Assembly: GCF_012911895.1 (NCBI RefSeq)
Contig: NZ_JAAXCV010000012.1
Location: 22,622 to 86,621 of the forward strand
DNA length: 64,000 nt
Direction of reading: 5' to 3'
Origin: Bacillus sp. RO3
GTDB taxonomy: Bacteria; Bacillota; Bacilli; Bacillales; Bacillaceae_B
The position numbers and the translations under genes were made by a program. Each line of letters opens with the position of its first letter. The stretch's first letter is position 1. Below the pieces are notes generated by a model that had not been told where the DNA came from, ran no database searches, and saw nothing but the letters and a program-made list of their open reading frames with translations. Positions 15,804-24,813 of this stretch are shown here, one piece after another.

Positions 15804-18506
15804 ATGGATCAAGTAAGCATTCAAAACAGGTTACAATCAATTAAGAAGCTTAAAGCGAAACTTCAAAAGGAAATCGATAAAGAGAAAGAACAAATTGAAG
15901 CGATCATTAGAAATGATCGAACAGTTATCCATTCCAATGCGAAGACTAGTAACGATATACTGGAGTTAACTCAACAAGAAATCAATAGCTATTTAGAAAA
16001 AAGGGATAAGTTAGCAGACCTTCACTTCTTGGAAAATGCGTTATCCTCCATTAATCAGATTCCGGATAGTAACGGTTCAAAGTTCTATAGCAAAAAAGAT
16101 GTCAAGATAGGGATCATTGCAGACGAATTTTTATATCAGTCGTTCAAAGGAATCGCCGAATTTGTTTATATTACCCAAAAAAATTACAAGCAATATGCTG
16201 ATCAACTGGACGTATTTTTTATTGCCACTACCTGGCGTGGATTAAACAAAGAGTGGAGAGGTCTAGGGAACCCGCAGTCTAAACGCAGAGATGAATTAAG
16301 AGAAATCATTAACCTATATAAAGAAAAAGACATTAAAGTGGTTTTCTTTTCAAAAGAAGACCCGGTTAATTATGATCTTTTTGTTGGGATCGCTCAGGAT
16401 TGTGATTATATTTTTACAACTGCCCGAGAGAAAGTGGAGGATTACAAGAAGGATTGTAAAAACGAAAACGTAGATGTTCTATCGTTTGGAATCAATCCGC
16501 TGTATCATAACCCTATCGGTATGAGGAAGTTCAAGAAGCGTAATGAAGTATTTTTCGCAGGGTCTTGGTATCAAAAGTACCCTCATCGACAAGAAGATAC
16601 GAAGATGATATTTAATGGAATCAAGAAATCCGATAAGGGTCTAAAAATAATAGACAGAAATTATTCGTTGAATCATCCGAATTATTTCTTCCCTGAAGAA
16701 TATCTTGAAAGCGTATCTCCTGAGGTCCCGCATGAACATCTGCAAAAGTTACACAAGTTATATGATTGGTCTTTAAATTTCAATTCTGTAAAGTATAGTG
16801 AGACGATGTTCGCCAACAGAATTTACGAACTTCAGGCAATAGGGAATATTATCATTTCCAACTATAGCTTAGCTATTAATAATAAGTTTCCAAATGTATT
16901 CATCGTAAATAGTGAAAATGAAGTTAAAGACATCCTGCATGGGTTTACAGAAGAAGAAATCTATAAACATCAAATGTATGGCCTGAGACAGGTCATGAAT
17001 AGAGATACGACATTTGACAGAATCAGTTTTGTTTTAGAGAAACTTCAACTAAACGAAAAGCCTTTAAATAGAAATGTTGCCGTAGTGGTACGGGATATTA
17101 CTCATCAGGTTGAGAAATCGTTCAACGCGCAAACCTATGAAAATAAGTCGCTGATCCTGGAAAAAGACCTTACAGCTCAGCTGCTTGCTGAATATGATAT
17201 GGTTGCTTTCTTCTCCAGTGAGAATGTTTACTATGAATATTATTTAGAGGATATGGTAAACGGCTTTAAATTCACCGATTCAGATTATATAACGAAGGAC
17301 GCTTACTTACATGGTCATGAACTAGTACCGGGTGTTGAACATGATTATGTGGACAAAATGCCGGATAAGTATCGAACGGTCTTCTGGTCCAGTTCCTTCT
17401 CAGTTGATGATTTAGTGAAATTCGAAGGGGAAGTTGCGCTTCCAAATGGTTACAGTATAGATCGATTTGAATTTAACAGCCATGAAGCAAAGCAAACAGG
17501 TCAATCTGAAAACTATATGCTATCTGTTATAGTCCCTATTTATAATAACGGTAAGTATTTATTGAATAAATGCTTCAATAGTTTAAGAAGAAGCAGTGTG
17601 TTCCATGATATGGAGATCATTCTTGTAGATGACGGATCATCAGATAGAGAAACGTTAATAAACATCAAAAGACTAGAGCGTGATTATCCTAATGTAAAGA
17701 GTTTCTCTTATACGGATGGGGGCAGCGGAAGTGCATCGAGACCGAGAAATAAAGGAATTGAGCTTGCTTCAGCACCATATGTAACCTACCTCGATCCAGA
17801 TAATGAAGCGATTAATGACGGGTATGCAAAGCTGCTAGAAATCATTACTTCTGACAAAAAACTAGATATGGTAGTAGGGAATATCATCAAGATAGATAAT
17901 ACCAAGTCTATTAAATTTAATTACTATAATACGGTCTTAAAATATAATAAAGAAGGCCTTATCAAAGATGCGAAAGAGTTCTTGAAAAAAGTAAATCTAA
18001 GAGCGCAAAGCATTCAAGCCTTAGTTGTCAAAAAGGACATTATAGTGGACAACCATTTAACAATGGTAGAGCGGGCTGGTGGCCAAGACACCTTATTCTT
18101 CCATGAGCTATTAATCCATGCACGTAAAACCAAAGTAATTGATCTTGATATTCATATTTACTATGCAGCAGTAGAGGGATCCGTTACAAACACTATTACG
18201 AAAAAGTTCTTCACCAAATTCCATATCCTTGAAAAAGAAAGGCTGCCTTTCCTTCTGGAAAATGGACTGATGGATGTTTATATGGACAAGCGTTTTGATT
18301 TCTATTTTACCAACTGGTACATGAAGCGCTTAGTGAATATCCAAGAAGATCAATTAGAGGAGTCACTGCATACTCTCTATGAGATTTACTCACTTTACAA
18401 AGACTATATCAAAAACGAAAGTGAGCTTCTTAAACGATTTGATCAGCTATATAGAAATAAAAAGTATATGGAAATAGTAGATGAAGTGAAACTGAAACTT
18501 AAGTAA
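15804..18506 (+). CDS. Two-domain glycosyltransferase (CgeB-like GT4 plus GT2)
   Basis: A 900-residue protein. Residues 1-85 are coiled coil (KKLKAKLQKEIDKEKEQIEA). About 105-420 resembles the CgeB/DUF3880 GT-B family, ending in LNFNSVKYSETMFANRIYEL and QAIGNIIISNYSLAI, the Glyco_trans_1_2 donor region. About 420-570 is a linker domain. About 575-800 is a GT-A GT2 domain: LSVIVPIYNNGKYLLNKC, ILVDDGSSDRET, RPRNKGIELA and YLDPDNE (acidic metal-binding motif). Two active centres in one chain could build an alternating disaccharide or polymer backbone. AGGAGG precedes the ATG. Low GC and tight spacing with neighbours suggest joint transfer. Confidence 0.8.
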   Translation: MDQVSIQNRLQSIKKLKAKLQKEIDKEKEQIEAIIRNDRTVIHSNAKTSNDILELTQQEINSYLEKRDKLADLHFLENALSSINQIPDSNGSKFYSKKDVKIGIIADEFLYQSFKGIAEFVYITQKNYKQYADQLDVFFIATTWRGLNKEWRGLGNPQSKRRDELREIINLYKEKDIKVVFFSKEDPVNYDLFVGIAQDCDYIFTTAREKVEDYKKDCKNENVDVLSFGINPLYHNPIGMRKFKKRNEVFFAGSWYQKYPHRQEDTKMIFNGIKKSDKGLKIIDRNYSLNHPNYFFPEEYLESVSPEVPHEHLQKLHKLYDWSLNFNSVKYSETMFANRIYELQAIGNIIISNYSLAINNKFPNVFIVNSENEVKDILHGFTEEEIYKHQMYGLRQVMNRDTTFDRISFVLEKLQLNEKPLNRNVAVVVRDITHQVEKSFNAQTYENKSLILEKDLTAQLLAEYDMVAFFSSENVYYEYYLEDMVNGFKFTDSDYITKDAYLHGHELVPGVEHDYVDKMPDKYRTVFWSSSFSVDDLVKFEGEVALPNGYSIDRFEFNSHEAKQTGQSENYMLSVIVPIYNNGKYLLNKCFNSLRRSSVFHDMEIILVDDGSSDRETLINIKRLERDYPNVKSFSYTDGGSGSASRPRNKGIELASAPYVTYLDPDNEAINDGYAKLLEIITSDKKLDMVVGNIIKIDNTKSIKFNYYNTVLKYNKEGLIKDAKEFLKKVNLRAQSIQALVVKKDIIVDNHLTMVERAGGQDTLFFHELLIHARKTKVIDLDIHIYYAAVEGSVTNTITKKFFTKFHILEKERLPFLLENGLMDVYMDKRFDFYFTNWYMKRLVNIQEDQLEESLHTLYEIYSLYKDYIKNESELLKRFDQLYRNKKYMEIVDEVKLKLK

Positions 18507-18529
18507 CGACTTACGGGGGTCAATTAGTT

Positions 18530-21076
18530 ATGCTTAAAGACATTCACAAAATAAATAGTACTCTGGAAGAAATGAAAGAGCTCACTTTTCCAAGCGGCCA
18601 ACCTTTTCAATTAACCATTACCTTGAATGAGGTTAAATATGAATTCTATATTCATTTAAAGAAGGACTCAGACCGATTAGTGGTCCTGGGTTCCGGGGCC
18701 TATAACTCAGCCAAGATGTCCCCGCCGGTTTTTCAACGGTTCTCATGGGCTGAAGATATTGATGCTTCTACGATTTACTATAACGATCCTACCTTATATT
18801 TAGGCAAGATTAACCTGGGATGGGGACAAGGGACAGAGGATAGATTCTATTTAGAAGAGTTAGCAGGCATATTGGATGAAATCTTTATGTGTCTTAACGC
18901 AGTCAGAGACAAGGTAACGTTTTATGGAAGTTCTGCTGGCGGGTTCATGAGTATGTATTTAGCAGGCTTGTTGAAGGGGACGAGTGCGGTTGTTAATAAT
19001 CCGCAAACAATAGTTAACAATTATTATGAAGGACATGTTACCCGCATGTACGAGTGTTCTTATCCTAATCACAGTAAAGAGAATATATTAAAACAATATA
19101 CAAAAAGACTGAATATAACAGAGTTCTTTAAATCAATAAAATATATTCCTAAAGTATATTATTTACAGAATCTCGGTTGTCATCATGATGTGAAAAATCA
19201 TCTTACTCCATTCATTGAAAGTATTAAAACCGTTAATGAATCTTTTGCCTTCAACAATATTAAATTTGATTATTACTATAATAAAGAACAAGGACATGAT
19301 CCGTTAGCCAAAGAACAAACTCTTACATTTCTAAACAAAAATGATCTCTTTAGTCTTAACTATAGTCGTCAATTTGAGGTAGGTGGAAATATGCAAGATA
19401 ACGTAAAACTATTAGACCTTGATCCTTCCCAGATAATCAAGATTTCCGAAGTGAAGAAAGATTCAGAGGAAGTAGCAAATAAAATTTATAACAATCAATT
19501 CTTCTTTTTCAATAGCTTAGACACAATAAACTTTGAAGAAGGAATTGATTGGAATTACAAACATTATAAAAATAGCTCGACATACCAACTTTATCTTCAT
19601 TCTTTGAATGTAGTAAGTTTTCTGTTAAATGCTTTTGAAAAAACGAAAGATAAAAAATACTTTGTTAAAAGCAAGGAAATAATTGACTCTTGGATGGAGT
19701 TCGAAAGTACCTCACCAAAAAATGATATGATTTGGTATGATCATCCTTCAGCATATCGTGCACAGAACCTGGTATATTTCTTGGTGATTGCTAAGAAAAT
19801 TTCCTATGATATTTCTGGAAAAGAAAAAGAATACGTTTCGATGGTAGAGAAGCATGCTAATTACTTGTATTCTGATAAAGATTATCGAAAAAATAATCAC
19901 GGAATCATGATGGACAGATCATTAATCATGTTAGGAAGAGTATTGGAACATCCCAAAGCTGATAATTGGGTAGAAAAAGGGATCTGGAGACTGAAGGATA
20001 CATTCTATACAAGCTATAGCTCTAAAGGTGTGCATCTGGAGAACTCTCCTGAGTATCATAGAATTGTTAGAAATCTTTACTTATCTACAGAAAAATTCTT
20101 AAACAAGAATGAGTTAACTCTGGGTGAGGATTTGCTGAATTTATTAACGTTATCTGACAGATACTTTAACTATTTAGTCAAGCCTAATGGTGTATTACCT
20201 AAAATAGGTGACTCCGGAAAGATTACTGTTGGAGCAGATCATAAAAGGTATGCTAGCTTTTTTGATCAAACATCAGGAACGTCTATTCTACAATCCAAAA
20301 ATGACCTGGCTCCAGAAAGGTCTACCTGGATGTCATTTGTGTGTGGATATGGAACAACCACCCATAAACACTATGATGACTTATCAATGAATTTATTCTT
20401 TAATGGTCATGATATATTAGTTGATTCAGGAAAATACAGCTACGGAAAATCTAAAATAAGAAGTTATGTTATCTCACCAAGAGCACATTCTACGTTAATC
20501 ATAAATGACGATAAACAAAGAAATCGATATACATTTGATAAGAAAAATGATGATTATAAAAACATTTATACTACCTCATTTTCCACAAGTGAAAATATGG
20601 ATCTGGTTAAAGGGATTAATAAAGGATACGAAAATGCGGCCTTAGAGAGAGCTATTCTATTCTTAAAACCAGATATAGTCGTAATCATTGATTTAATAAA
20701 TGCTGAAGCCAATCAGAAGGTTTCTCAATTATTCAATTTGGCACCTCACATTGAAGTACACTCTATGGATAAAACGAAAGCTGTTCTACAATCACATGGT
20801 GACTTAATAGAGTTTGAACAAATGAATGATGTTGATAGTTCTAAAGTAATCAAAGGAGATGTCAATTTGCCTGTAGCGGTGGTCGCTGATAAATTTGGAG
20901 AAGTTTTCGAAACAAACCAATTGGAATTCAATAAAGAAGTTGAGAAAGATTATTATTTAACAGTTGTTAAGCTAGGTGAAAGAGCTATATCACGTTTTGT
21001 CGATGCTTCATTCGATATGAAGACAGGGAAACTTTCTGTTAAAACCACTGACGATGCTATCAATATGTACATCTAG
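18530..21076 (+). CDS. Fusion of esterase-like and heparinase II/III-like domains
   Basis: An 848-residue protein with no signal peptide. Residues 25-280 look like an alpha/beta hydrolase with elbow YGSSAGGFMSMY (nucleophile Ser135), an ASTIYYNDPTLY strand region and QGHDP near the end as a possible catalytic His loop. Residues about 330-600 form an (alpha/alpha) toroid, and about 590-845 a beta-sandwich of the heparinase II/III (PF07940) type: GVHLENSPEYHRI, GDSGKI, GYGTTTHKHYDDLSM (the His pair near residues 610-616), VDSGKYSYGKSKIRSY and SPRAHSTLII. Such lyases cleave uronic-acid-containing glycans by beta-elimination, matching the ManNAcA chemistry of the island. A cytosolic lyase in a biosynthesis operon is unusual. 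Confidence 0.75.
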   Translation: MLKDIHKINSTLEEMKELTFPSGQPFQLTITLNEVKYEFYIHLKKDSDRLVVLGSGAYNSAKMSPPVFQRFSWAEDIDASTIYYNDPTLYLGKINLGWGQGTEDRFYLEELAGILDEIFMCLNAVRDKVTFYGSSAGGFMSMYLAGLLKGTSAVVNNPQTIVNNYYEGHVTRMYECSYPNHSKENILKQYTKRLNITEFFKSIKYIPKVYYLQNLGCHHDVKNHLTPFIESIKTVNESFAFNNIKFDYYYNKEQGHDPLAKEQTLTFLNKNDLFSLNYSRQFEVGGNMQDNVKLLDLDPSQIIKISEVKKDSEEVANKIYNNQFFFFNSLDTINFEEGIDWNYKHYKNSSTYQLYLHSLNVVSFLLNAFEKTKDKKYFVKSKEIIDSWMEFESTSPKNDMIWYDHPSAYRAQNLVYFLVIAKKISYDISGKEKEYVSMVEKHANYLYSDKDYRKNNHGIMMDRSLIMLGRVLEHPKADNWVEKGIWRLKDTFYTSYSSKGVHLENSPEYHRIVRNLYLSTEKFLNKNELTLGEDLLNLLTLSDRYFNYLVKPNGVLPKIGDSGKITVGADHKRYASFFDQTSGTSILQSKNDLAPERSTWMSFVCGYGTTTHKHYDDLSMNLFFNGHDILVDSGKYSYGKSKIRSYVISPRAHSTLIINDDKQRNRYTFDKKNDDYKNIYTTSFSTSENMDLVKGINKGYENAALERAILFLKPDIVVIIDLINAEANQKVSQLFNLAPHIEVHSMDKTKAVLQSHGDLIEFEQMNDVDSSKVIKGDVNLPVAVVADKFGEVFETNQLEFNKEVEKDYYLTVVKLGERAISRFVDASFDMKTGKLSVKTTDDAINMYI

Positions 21077-21119
21077 TTACTTGACTCAGTTAAAATAAAT
21101 AAAAAGGAAGCATGACTGT

Positions 21120-21923
21120 ATGACTTTAGTATTTCAGATAATGAAGGAGCAATTTTTCAACTGGCATCTCATATTTCGCCTAGCAAGTTTTGAAGTAAAA
21201 AGTAAATATCAATTACATTATTTAGGGGTTCTATGGCAGTTTATACAACCTATTATTCAGATAATGATTTATTGGTTTGTTTTTGGAGTTGGTATAAGAG
21301 GTGGAAGTCCAGTAGGTGAAGTTCCATACTTTTTATGGCTAATTACGGGTTTAATTCCTTGGCTATATATTAATCCGAGCGTAATTCAAGGATCAAACAG
21401 TGTTTATTCTAAAATAAACCTCGTTTCAAAAATGAAATTTCCCGTTAGCGTATTGCCAACCATTACAATAATAGGGAATGGGTTCAATTTCATTATTTTG
21501 TTAGGGGTATTAATGGTAATTTTATTACTGAATGGAATTTTTTCAGGGCTATATTTGATTCAATTACCATATTATCTACTATGTCTCTTTGTTTTACTAT
21601 TTTCTCTTACTTTATTATTTTCAACGTTATCAACAATAGTGAGAGATTTCCAGGTGCTGCTGCAATCTACGATGAGAATGATGTTGTATTTAACACCTAT
21701 TCTTTGGGAGACAGGAGATCTGCCAAAACTTCTCGAGACCATTTTAAAGCTAAACCCTTTTTATTATATTATTGAAGGATTCCGTAATGTATTTTTAGGA
21801 AACGGTTGGTTTTTTAATGATATGACTTATACTATTTATTTTTGGTTCTCTATATTACTAATCATATTAGTTGGGTCAAAACTTCATATTAAATTTAAAA
21901 CTAAATTTGTAGATTATTTATAA
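21120..21923 (+). CDS. tagG: Polysaccharide/teichoic acid ABC exporter, permease
   Basis: A 267-residue ABC-2 type permease with about six membrane helices. Family features are RLASFEVKSKYQLHYLGVLW (amphipathic entry helix), QPIIQIMIYWFVFGVGIRGG, FLWLITGLIPWLYINPSV and LYLTPILWETGDLP followed by LNPFYYIIEGFRN. With the ATPase encoded directly downstream it forms a TagGH-type exporter that moves lipid-linked polymer across the membrane. AAGGAAG at 21104-21110 supports the ATG. Whether the cargo is teichoic acid or the ManNAcA glycan is unknown; the surrounding genes favour the latter. Confidence 0.88.
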   Translation: MTLVFQIMKEQFFNWHLIFRLASFEVKSKYQLHYLGVLWQFIQPIIQIMIYWFVFGVGIRGGSPVGEVPYFLWLITGLIPWLYINPSVIQGSNSVYSKINLVSKMKFPVSVLPTITIIGNGFNFIILLGVLMVILLLNGIFSGLYLIQLPYYLLCLFVLLFSLTLLFSTLSTIVRDFQVLLQSTMRMMLYLTPILWETGDLPKLLETILKLNPFYYIIEGFRNVFLGNGWFFNDMTYTIYFWFSILLIILVGSKLHIKFKTKFVDYL

Positions 21924-21943
21924 TGTTGGAGGCTTATCTATAT

Positions 21944-23590
21944 ATGAAGCCAAAAGTAACACTAAAAAATGTATCAAAAAAATATTCTCTTTACAGAAAA
22001 AAATCGGATAAATTACTGGATGTTTTTTCTGCAAACAAAAGAAGCAAAAACTTTTTTGCATTAAAGAATGTTTCCTTAGAAGTATTTGAAGGTGAGACAA
22101 TAGGAGTGGTCGGAATAAATGGTTCTGGGAAGTCAACTTTATCCAGTATATTGGCCCAAGTTATCCCACCATCTTCAGGGGAGATAATTATTGATGGACA
22201 ACCTTCCTTGATTGCCATCTCTGCAGGTTTAAACAACAACTTATCTGGATTAGAAAATATTGAACTAAAGTGTTTGATGCTAGGTTTGAGTAAAGAGGAA
22301 ATAAAGGCATTGAAACCTGAAATTATAGAATTTGCGGATATCGGTGATTTCATTGATCAGCCTGTGAAAAATTATTCGAGTGGTATGAAATCGAGGTTAG
22401 GCTTTGCGATTTCCGTGTATACTCACCCGGATTTATTAATAGTAGACGAAGCCTTATCTGTTGGTGATCAAACCTTTTATGATAAGTGTTTAGTGAAAAT
22501 TAACGAATTCAAAGCCCAGGGTAAAACCATATTTTTCATAAGCCATTCTATTTCTCAAATTAGTAAAATGGCGGATCGAGTAATGTGGCTCCATTTTGGA
22601 GAACTGAAAAAATTCGGGGAAGCAAAAGAAGTCATAAAAGAATACCAAGAATTTATTAAATGGTTCAATCAAAAAAGTAAAATAGAGAAGAAAGAGTATA
22701 AACAACAAATGTTAAGTTCCCAATCACAAAATAGTGATCAAGAGGGGTTTAATAATAGTAGAAGCAACAAGTATGAGAAAAAATCATTATCAGGCTTCTT
22801 ATTTTATTTGCAGCTAATGGTTGTGATGGCAGGACTTTTTATATCTGGAACTCTGTTATTCTTTGAAGATCCGTTTAAAAAGATAAATAATTACATTAGT
22901 ATCCCTTTTGTTTCCCAATTATCATCAGATAATAGTAAGGAGGAAGTACTTAAAGAACCATCCTCAGAAAAAATTGGTCGCACTGGCTATATTCAAGTGG
23001 AAAATGCGGTTCTCTATAAAGATGAAAAATTAACGGACAAACAAATAGTATTGCCTTTTTCTACAGAAGTATTTGTTCAGGAATTTATAGAGGAAGATTA
23101 TTATAAGGTTCTATATGAAAGTGAAAATTACTATGTCAAAGCTGATGCGTTAACTACAGAAATTAACAGTAGTGAACTGTCCACCCTATCATTTGAAGAC
23201 CAACTATTCGTTTTTAATGAACCTGTAGTTAGTTCATATTCTTATTTTACAGCATTCTTTGATTCTTCTTATGATGAAATTGTCAACTCATTACGAGGGT
23301 TAACTGATGAGGAAGAAAACCAAGACGGTAATCGTTATTTAGTCTATGGATATGATAATGTAACCTATAGATTAAATAATGATAATGTCTCCGATGCAAT
23401 AATATTTAATGAAATTAACTTGGATAATGAAGCTGTGCAGCTTTTAAAAGAAGAAGCTAAGTTAATATCAGATAGTGAAGAATTGTATCTTGTAGAGACT
23501 GAACAATATAATTGGTATTATGATCTAGAGAAAAATGAATTATTGTTAGAGAAAAAGAATTCTACTGAAGAAGGTGACCAAATTGACTAA
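21944..23590 (+). CDS. tagH: Polysaccharide/teichoic acid ABC exporter, ATP-binding protein with extracellular SH3-like tail
   Basis: A 548-residue protein closely resembling B. subtilis TagH (527 residues). Residues 1-250 are the ATPase: Walker A GINGSGKST, the GQPSLIAISAGLNNNLSG loop of polysaccharide exporters, signature YSSGMKSRLG, Walker B LLIVDEALSVGD and switch His ISHS. One membrane helix lies at about 283-305 (FLFYLQLMVVMAGLFISGTL). The outer segment contains an SH3-like domain (GYIQVENAVLYKDEKLTDKQ) and an unrecognised C-terminal region. The ATG at 21944, 12 bases after TTGGAGG, is preferred over the ATG at 21923 that overlaps the permease stop. It works with the permease encoded just upstream. 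Confidence 0.88.
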   Translation: MKPKVTLKNVSKKYSLYRKKSDKLLDVFSANKRSKNFFALKNVSLEVFEGETIGVVGINGSGKSTLSSILAQVIPPSSGEIIIDGQPSLIAISAGLNNNLSGLENIELKCLMLGLSKEEIKALKPEIIEFADIGDFIDQPVKNYSSGMKSRLGFAISVYTHPDLLIVDEALSVGDQTFYDKCLVKINEFKAQGKTIFFISHSISQISKMADRVMWLHFGELKKFGEAKEVIKEYQEFIKWFNQKSKIEKKEYKQQMLSSQSQNSDQEGFNNSRSNKYEKKSLSGFLFYLQLMVVMAGLFISGTLLFFEDPFKKINNYISIPFVSQLSSDNSKEEVLKEPSSEKIGRTGYIQVENAVLYKDEKLTDKQIVLPFSTEVFVQEFIEEDYYKVLYESENYYVKADALTTEINSSELSTLSFEDQLFVFNEPVVSSYSYFTAFFDSSYDEIVNSLRGLTDEEENQDGNRYLVYGYDNVTYRLNNDNVSDAIIFNEINLDNEAVQLLKEEAKLISDSEELYLVETEQYNWYYDLEKNELLLEKKNSTEEGDQID

Positions 23591-24731
23591 CCCAATTAAA
23601 GTAATGACAATCTTTGGTACAAGACCAGAAGCGATTAAAATGGCGCCACTTGTTCTTGAACTAGAGAAGCACCCAGAAAAATTTGAGTCTATCGTGACGG
23701 TAACTGCACAGCATCGTCAAATGCTTGATCAAGTGTTGAAAATATTCGAGATTACTCCTGACCATGATTTAAATATCATGAAGGACCGCCAAACACTTAC
23801 GGGTGTTACAACTCGTGCATTAGAAGGATTAGATAAGGTGATGAAGGAAGTTAAACCTGACATTGTACTTGTTCATGGAGATACGACAACAACATTTGTA
23901 GCAAGTATGGCAGCTTTTTACAATCAAATTTCTGTTGGGCATGTAGAAGCAGGCTTACGTACATGGGACAAATATTCACCTTACCCTGAAGAAATGAACC
24001 GTCAACTAACGGGTGTCATTGCAGACCTTCACTTCTCACCGACGGATAAATCGGCACAGAATCTTTTGAATGAAAATAAAAAAGAAAAAACCATCTTTGT
24101 TACTGGAAATACAGCAATCGACGCTTTAAAAACGACAGTTCAAGACGATTACTCTCATGATATCCTAAACAAGCTTGGTGATGACCGTCTTATATTATTA
24201 ACAGCTCACCGCCGTGAAAACTTAGGTGAACCAATGAGAAATATGTTTAGAGCAATTAAGCGTATAGTTGAAGAACATGATGATGTTCAAGTTGTTTATC
24301 CTGTACATCTTAACCCAGCTGTTCGCGAAGCTGCAGATGAGATCTTAGGAAACGATCCACGTATTCAACTTATTGAGCCCCTGGACGTTATTGATTTTCA
24401 TAACTTTGCAGCAAGAGCTCATCTAATCTTAACGGATTCTGGTGGTGTTCAAGAAGAGGCTCCATCATTAGGGGTTCCTGTACTCGTGTTACGTGATACG
24501 ACTGAAAGGCCAGAAGGAATAGATGCAGGTACTTTGAAACTTGCCGGAGTGGAAGAAGAGAATATCTACAATCTTGCTAAAGAGTTGCTAACGGATTCAG
24601 CTCGTTATGATAGTATGGCAAAAGCGACAAATCCATATGGTGATGGTCAAGCATCGAGACGAATAGCAGAAGCAATTAACTACTATTTTAACAGTGAAAA
24701 TAATTCTCGCCCGGAACCTTACAAATCATAA
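23583..24731 (+). CDS. mnaA: UDP-N-acetylglucosamine 2-epimerase (non-hydrolysing)
   Basis: About 382 residues, very similar to Bacillus MnaA/WecB. Motifs: VMTIFGTRPEAIKMAPLV, HGDTTTTFVASMAAFYNQI, VGHVEAGLRTWDKYSPYPEE, LTAHRRENLGEPM, YPVHLNP, and DSGGVQEEAPSLG with LRDTTERPEG. It interconverts UDP-GlcNAc and UDP-ManNAc, supplying the dehydrogenase encoded at 12647 (ManNAcA) and possibly teichoic acid linkage units. The TTG at 23583 is preferred because GAAGGTGA precedes it at proper spacing; an in-frame GTG at 23574 would also overlap the end of tagH. Codon use looks less AT-rich than in neighbouring genes. Confidence 0.92.
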   Translation: MTNPIKVMTIFGTRPEAIKMAPLVLELEKHPEKFESIVTVTAQHRQMLDQVLKIFEITPDHDLNIMKDRQTLTGVTTRALEGLDKVMKEVKPDIVLVHGDTTTTFVASMAAFYNQISVGHVEAGLRTWDKYSPYPEEMNRQLTGVIADLHFSPTDKSAQNLLNENKKEKTIFVTGNTAIDALKTTVQDDYSHDILNKLGDDRLILLTAHRRENLGEPMRNMFRAIKRIVEEHDDVQVVYPVHLNPAVREAADEILGNDPRIQLIEPLDVIDFHNFAARAHLILTDSGGVQEEAPSLGVPVLVLRDTTERPEGIDAGTLKLAGVEEENIYNLAKELLTDSARYDSMAKATNPYGDGQASRRIAEAINYYFNSENNSRPEPYKS

Positions 24732-24733
24732 TG

Positions 24734-24768
24734 AAAAAAGAGCTGACTATACATGTCGGCTCTTTTTT
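24734..24768 (+). terminator. Terminator after mnaA
   Basis: 14-bp stem (24734-24747 with 24755-24768, one wobble) carrying its own A and T tracts. Confidence 0.8.
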
Positions 24769-24813
24769 GGGATTAATCCAAATATAAATATATTAAGGAA
24801 AAGGTGAAAGCAA

